64,000 nt of DNA from Daphnia carinata (Eukaryota > Arthropoda > Branchiopoda > Diplostraca > Daphniidae), in contig NC_081338.1 in the NCBI RefSeq assembly GCF_022539665.2, forward strand, positions 7,924,446 to 7,988,445. The letters run 5' to 3'. Within the stretch, counting starts at the first letter, position 1. Every line of letters begins with the position of its first letter. Shown one piece after another: positions 59,637 through 64,000 of this stretch. The notes beneath the pieces were generated by a model. The model ran no database searches, was not told the DNA's origin, and saw nothing but the letters and a program-made list of their open reading frames with translations. Position numbers and translations under genes: made by a program.

Positions 59637-59712
59637 TGTTCGCCACACTCTATTTTTTTTTTGTTTTCTTGGTGGCCCGAGCGGGTCGACCCGGAGCAGT
59701 AAGTTTGAGTCT

Positions 59713-59718
59713 TATATA
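59713..59718 (+). promoter_or_regulatory. LTR TATA box
   Basis: TATATA about 75 bases into the LTR, the likely core promoter of the element; transcription would start roughly 25-30 bases downstream. Confidence 0.5.
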
Positions 59719-59902
59719 CAGTCTCTACGAGTCTGTTTTCTGTCTCGTTGTCTTCCCTTTGTACCTCCTTTCAAGTCGACAATCACGTCGAAATACCCTC
59801 TTGTCCGTCGAAGTGTTCCTTGTTCAGTCAATACAAGTATAGCAAACTTCGTCAGTTATAATTTTGGACAAGACAAGAAAGCAAAGGTAAAGGGACTGAC
59901 AA

Positions 59903-59908
59903 AATAAA
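59903..59908 (+). terminator. LTR poly-A signal
   Basis: AATAAA about 35 bases before the LTR end; in the 3' LTR the same signal would direct polyadenylation. Confidence 0.5.
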
Positions 59909-59945
59909 AGCTATTGCTACTCTCTAATTTGAGATACGCAACAAA

Positions 59946-59963
59946 TGGTGCCGAAACCCAGGA
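59946..59963 (+). other. Primer-binding site complementary to tRNA-Phe 3' end
   Basis: TGGTGCCGAAACCCAGGA is complementary to the 3' 18 bases of animal tRNA-Phe (acceptor TTTCGGC plus A and CCA) with one mismatch, which is in the T-stem part. It starts two bases after the LTR, the standard spacing for minus-strand priming. About 180 bases of leader follow before the first gag ATG, with nothing else recognised in them. Confidence 0.75.
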
Positions 59964-60142
59964 CTCTGGAAATCGAATAGTGTAAATCTCCATTTCCAGC
60001 TGTCCAACCTTGTACTTTAGCGACCTCGTGTTGTTCACGTTCCGTAACCACGCTGGTCGACCAACCGTTCGAACTGTATCAGTTGATATCGTCTACATCC
60101 TGTGTCTGTTAAGCATTTGTGCTACCTTACTTCAATTGCAAG

Positions 60143-61196
60143 ATGAGTGAGACCCAGGGAATCATCGCAGATCCTACCAAAAAGGAACCTACAACGGCCA
60201 TAAAAACCCCTGAGTCGGGGCCGGTTCATGATGGAGGAATTATAGGAGTCATCTCAAGACCCACCAGGGAAGAAGCTGAAATGGCCTTACAAATCGCCGA
60301 GGCGGGGCCCGATCACCATGGTGGAAATTTGAGTCACGACCCATCAATTCCCAATCTCACTCAATCACGAGGTCTACGGAAGAGGGAGCATACCACGCTG
60401 TCGACCAGGATCCACGACTGTATCCGCCAACATCGTCAAGGCATTCGTCTCAGCAAGGGCCAATTGAGCATCTGGCGCATCGAACTCGTCCGCCTGTTCG
60501 ATAGCACCATGGAACTCCACGAGAAATACGTGGAGACAGTTACCAATCTGCCTGGTAAACGCCGAGCCGAGTGTGAACGCTGGGAAGTGCAGTTCACGAC
60601 AGACCACCAAGTGTGTGTCAGAAATCGACCAACACCTAGCATCGCGGTCGATTGCATCATCATCACTTGCATCGTCAGTCACTATCAATTCAACAGTGGC
60701 GAAAGCAAGTGTAAAAGAAAATTCGACTGTATCTTTAAGGATCCAACAGCTCGAAACTCAAGCTCGCCAGACTCAAGATGTCCTAAACCGACATGGGGAG
60801 CTTTTATCAGACATTGTAAATGACATCAAGAAGTCATCTCTGCAAGCCAAACGGCAAAGTGAGTCGTTACACGCGATCGAGCAAATTCTACAATCGATCC
60901 ACGAGGTCAACGAGAAATCTTTAGCAACCGTAGAAAAGAAGATGGACATTCGACTCAAGTCTGCGATGGGCCAAATGGTGGAAGAAAACGAGTCCAGTTC
61001 AAAGAAAGTTGAGGAGAAACTAGAAGCTATTCAGAAAAATAGTGAGGCGCAGTCCAAAGAACTCGAAAGGTTAAAATGCCTTGTACAACAGACGCGTGCA
61101 AAAATGTCTAGACAATGGCCCGAGGGTGAAAATGTCTCATCCCAAGTTCGTCTAGACACGTCGATACAAGGCATGTTGTCTCAACGCCGCGAAGCT
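60143..61196 (+). pseudogene. BEL gag N-terminal region with coiled coil
   Basis: Starts at ATG 60,143 (AAGATGA context). The first 60 residues contain two related ~25-residue copies, each with a P-T-(K/R)-(K/E)-E core and ending G-P-x-H-x-G-G. Then follow a Trp/Arg-rich segment typical of the BEL gag N-terminus and, after the frame change at 60,611-60,618, a long Gln/Glu/Lys heptad-type coiled coil (about 60,720-61,110) likely used in particle assembly. It ends at an in-frame TAA, 61,197-61,199; the same frame is open beyond it. Confidence 0.75.
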
Positions 61197-61199
61197 TAA

Positions 61200-62832
61200 G
61201 GATGGCCGCAAGGCATTACCCCATCCTCACCGCCACAGGCAGCCAACCTATTGGAGCAATGCAGAAGAGCCGGGACAACGGGCGAGCAAATGGACAGCAT
61301 AGGGGCAACTATCGACATGTCTAACGATCCATCGTTTAGCTACCAGCAACAGCCAAAGGGCGATCCTAAATCTGATTCTAGTCTCATCTGCAAACTTGTC
61401 AATTCTTTGACAATGTCATCACTTCCACCTCTCACCATCACCAAGTTCGACGGGAACCCTCTGAACTACCAGATGTTTAAGTCGAAGTTCATGACGCTGT
61501 ATCACAACCGGTGCAGCGACAATGGAATTCGGCTAGCGCTACTTTCGACTCATGTTCTCAACTCGGTAGCTGATTGTGTTCACGACCCAAGTAAATACGA
61601 AGTGGTCTGGCATCGACTTGATCAAGAATATGGCCACACCACTATCATGGCCCAAACCCATCTGAATAATCTCCTTCGACTTCCATCTGTGCAGCCAAAC
61701 GACAGCGCCAGCTTGAAAACATTTTCCAACAAGCTTCACGGTGCGGTCTCTGCTCTGTCAACTTCTGGACTCGCGAGCGAATTAGAGTCGCTGAGCAACC
61801 TCATGCATGTTGTCACCAAACTGCCGAAGACCTTGAGGGAAAGATGGGGAGGAAGGGTGATGAAGATGCATCCCGCTGTACCTTCAATTGTCGATCTGGA
61901 TGACTGGTTAACCCTCCAGTCGAAGGGTTCTGATTTTGCAAAATTAATGGCGGGGCCGTCAACACTTCTAACTATTCCACAAGTCGTGCCCAAGAGAAAT
62001 GGGAAAGGATATCCAACTCCCTATGTCTCTACCATCAACCACGTCACCACCTCGACGCTTGAAACAAACTTGCCGCAATCAAAAGGAGGAGGTTTGCGGG
62101 TGAGCCCACCCAATACAACCTCGTTTAGCCAAACAAGAGGCAACTCAACGTGCCTTGTTTGCAGAGGGGCGATACACAAAATCGAGGAGTGTAACGCATT
62201 CAAGCAGATGTCTCCAACGCAAAGAGCGGAGACAGTCTTCAAAGCAGGCAGGTGTCTCCGATGCCTTACAGGAAAGCACACCAGCCGAGCTTGCAGAGTC
62301 AAATCGATTCGATGTACGGTCGAAGGATGCAAGTATCCAGGACACTCGACGTTGCTTTATGGTTCCGAGTTTTCCACAAGAAACAATGCAAGCACCTCTA
62401 GTGACTACAAGACCACACCAGAATCGAAACCACCGCGTCGAGTGACTTTCGACGACAAAGTCGATGAAGCCTTCCTTGGCGCAGTATCACGCACTGGACT
62501 GGACACACCACGTCGAGTGCTTTTCAAAATCGTTCCTGTCCGTCTACAACATGGAGAAGAGGTCTTCGATACTTTTGGATTCTTAGACAGCGGAAGCGAC
62601 TCCACCTTAATCCGAAGTGAAGTGGCCAAAACTCAACTAGGTTTGGCAGGGCCAACAACGAAGATCAACGTGACATCTTACGACGGGGGAGTTACTCCAG
62701 TCAATGCTCACATCGTGGACTTCGTCATCAGTTCGCGAGACGGGTTGACTTCATTCCAAGCAAGAAGAGCGTACGCAGTAGAAAATCTACAAGTCGCTCA
62801 AAACCCGACCTTTTCGGGCGTACAAGCAAAGC
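61200..62832 (+). pseudogene. BEL gag core (DUF1759), zinc knuckles and aspartic protease
   Basis: In the frame after the stop, residues show the gag core signature (LTITKFDGNPLNYQMFKSKF at about 61,430, then SALSTSGL and TKLPKTLRERW). Two CX2CX4HX4C knuckles (CLVCRGAIHKIEEC at about 62,150 and CLRCLTGKHTSRAC at about 62,255) and a third C-x4-C..H finger follow, which would bind element RNA. The protease carries the active-site motif LDSGSDSTL at about 62,584. The frame closes at TGA 62,853-62,855, but the family-like sequence moves to the -1 frame before that, near 62,800-62,830. Confidence 0.85.
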
Positions 62833-62833
62833 A

Positions 62834-64000
62834 TTCCCTCATCTACAAGGCCTGAAGCTCCCAGAAGTCCAATCCGACCAAGTTACGATTCTAATTGGCC
62901 TCGATGTAGCAGACGCTCACGACCATAGCGAATCACGCAAACCGATGGATGGGTCGACCGGACTGGTAGCTTTCAACACGCCATTTGGATGGTGCATGGG
63001 AGGTAAAGTGGGCCCGCAAAGCGAACAGGAGCAACCAAGCCATTATGTAGCCCACATCACATCGCGAGAAGAAGAAAAGAACCTTTCTGAAATCGTCGAG
63101 CGGTTTTGGAGGCTGGAGTCGAAAGACTCTATACAGCCTCCTACACTCATGTCAGCAGAAGACCGACGGGGAGAAGAGATTTTAAAGAGGACCTCCAGAT
63201 ACATCAGAAATCACCATCAAATTGGTCTAATGTGGAAGGTCGACAATCCGAAATTGCCAGATAACCGAAGTATGGCGCTTAGCCGCCTTTTTCAAATTGA
63301 ACGTCGCTTCAAAAGAGACCCGAGCTACGCCACACGATATGACGACGTCATTCAAGAATACATCAACCTTGGCCATGCTCGTCTGTTATCAACAGAAGAA
63401 GCTAAAGGGAGAACACCAAAGACAAATTACATGCCTCATCATGGTGTTCAAAGTGCGACCAGTCTGACGACAAAAACCAGAGTGGTCTCGACGGTTCAGC
63501 AGAATGCGAAGGTACTTCCTTGAACAAAAATCTTCTTCGTGGCCCGAACTACCTCCTAAACCTACTTGGAATAATCTTGCGCTTTCGCAAACACCAAATT
63601 CCCATCAGTAGTGACATCAAGAAGATGTATCACCAGGTTTTAGTTCCAGAAGAGGACCAGGATGCCTTCCGATTTTTGTACCGGTCACCAAACAGCACGA
63701 CATCCCCGCTCACCTACAGGATGACAGTCCATGTCTTTGGGGCCGTCTCGTCGCCATCAACTTGTTTGTTTGCCTTAAACAAAACAGCTGAAGACCACAA
63801 GACGAAATTTCCAGATGCAGCTGTCAGCGTAAAAACAAGCTTCTATGTCGACAACTATCTGGATTCGTTCGAGTCGGAAGACGAGGCAATCAAACGGGCC
63901 CGCCAGCTAAAAGAATTGTTGCAGCTGGGGGGTTTTAATCTCACCAAGTGGTCGTCGTCGTCAAGAAAGGTCCTGACAGCGCTCAAACCTTTAGGCTTAG
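62834..64000 (+). pseudogene. BEL protease end and reverse transcriptase N-terminal half, interrupted
   Basis: The frame from about 62,834 codes the protease tail with the BEL signature ILIGLDVAD and the spacer (NTPFGWCMGG, then the EEILKRT..YIRNHHQIGL linker), ending at TGA 63,521-63,523. Reverse transcriptase continues in another frame from about 63,490 to the window edge: DIKKMYHQV (first catalytic Asp), HVFGAVSSPS and FYVDNYLDS. The usual YVDD is YVDN, so the third catalytic Asp is lost. Two hallmark Asp remain. The frame change near 63,490 lies inside a conserved RT motif, so it is a disabling indel, not programmed shifting. Confidence 0.85.

Larger units (their letters stand above)
59637..59943 (+). 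mobile_element. 5' LTR of a BEL/Pao retrotransposon
   Basis: The 307-base segment starts TGTTCG and ends GCAACA, an imperfect inverted TG..CA pair, and its end lies two bases from the primer-binding site. It contains a TATA box (TATATA, 59,713-59,718) and a poly-A signal (AATAAA, 59,903-59,908) in the order expected of an LTR. The right edge is secure because of the primer-binding site; the left edge is inferred from the TG start and cannot be checked against the 3' LTR, which lies outside the window. Confidence 0.65.
60143..64000 (+). pseudogene. BEL/Pao gag-pol polyprotein, decayed, 3' end beyond window
   Basis: The coding region of a BEL/Pao retrotransposon. In order: N-terminal gag, coiled coil, DUF1759-type gag core, three zinc knuckles, DUF1758-type aspartic protease, and the first part of reverse transcriptase; integrase and 3' LTR lie outside. 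Breaks: a frame change at a (GT)4 run at 60,611-60,618, an in-frame TAA at 61,197-61,199, a frame change near 62,800-62,830, another near 63,490, and an Asp-to-Asn change in the catalytic RT motif at 63,853-63,855. The element therefore cannot make its polyprotein. The parts are listed separately. Confidence 0.85.

Noticed and set aside
59637-59777. Extension of the antisense envelope frame into the LTR
   Set aside because: The frame stays open for 47 more codons, but this DNA is bounded by the LTR start and holds the LTR TATA box; an open frame this short is likely chance.
1-64000. CRISPR arrays, bacterial operons, defence islands or prophage
   Set aside because: No regularly spaced repeats of CRISPR type, no ribosome-binding sites with packed genes; the introns and retroelements show that this is animal nuclear DNA.

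Overview
The window is eukaryotic nuclear DNA from an arthropod, most likely a branchiopod crustacean of the Daphnia type. The case rests on a multi-exon class-1 semaphorin close to insect Sema1a, mostly short introns (about 80-370 bp) with GT..AG ends, long A/T homopolymers and (GA)n/(GT)n tracts in non-coding DNA, and an arthropod-type BEL/Pao retroelement. The species assignment is inference; no rRNA or mitochondrial marker is present.

Layout. (1) 1-36,290 is almost entirely non-coding and very rich in poly-A/T, (GA)n, (GT)n and one uninterrupted run of 70 G; only a short open frame at the extreme left edge could be coding. (2) 36,691-53,935 (+) is one gene, the semaphorin: exon 1 (signal region), an 11.6 kb first intron, then 16 clustered exons coding the sema domain, PSI domain, a Cys/Ser/Thr-rich stalk, one transmembrane helix and a short tail ending in a PDZ-ligand-like T-Y-V. 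The reconstructed CDS is 2,523 nt (840 residues) and every splice phase closes. Intron 1 holds one antisense block that looks protein-like. (3) 54.7-57.6 kb is a graveyard of non-autonomous elements: an outer terminal-inverted-repeat (TIR) element with an inner one nested in it, a 5-copy ~61-bp repeat array with GACGTC palindromes, and a fold-back repeat whose two arms are tRNA-like. (4) 57.7-59.6 kb has two unrecognised candidate coding segments and an antisense retroviral-type envelope fragment. (5) 59,637-64,000 is the 5' half of a decayed BEL/Pao LTR retrotransposon: LTR, primer-binding site matching tRNA-Phe, gag with coiled coil and zinc knuckles, aspartic protease and the start of reverse transcriptase. 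It carries an in-frame stop, three frame breaks and an altered catalytic motif.

How it fits together. Only the semaphorin is a confidently functional host gene. The right end is successive transposon insertion, with the BEL element apparently inserted into an older envelope-bearing retroelement in opposite orientation. No CRISPR array, operon, bacterial gene or intact virus is present. The main candidates for something new are the symmetric phase-1 stalk exons of the semaphorin, the tRNA-like fold-back element, and the nested TIR/GACGTC repeat structure.
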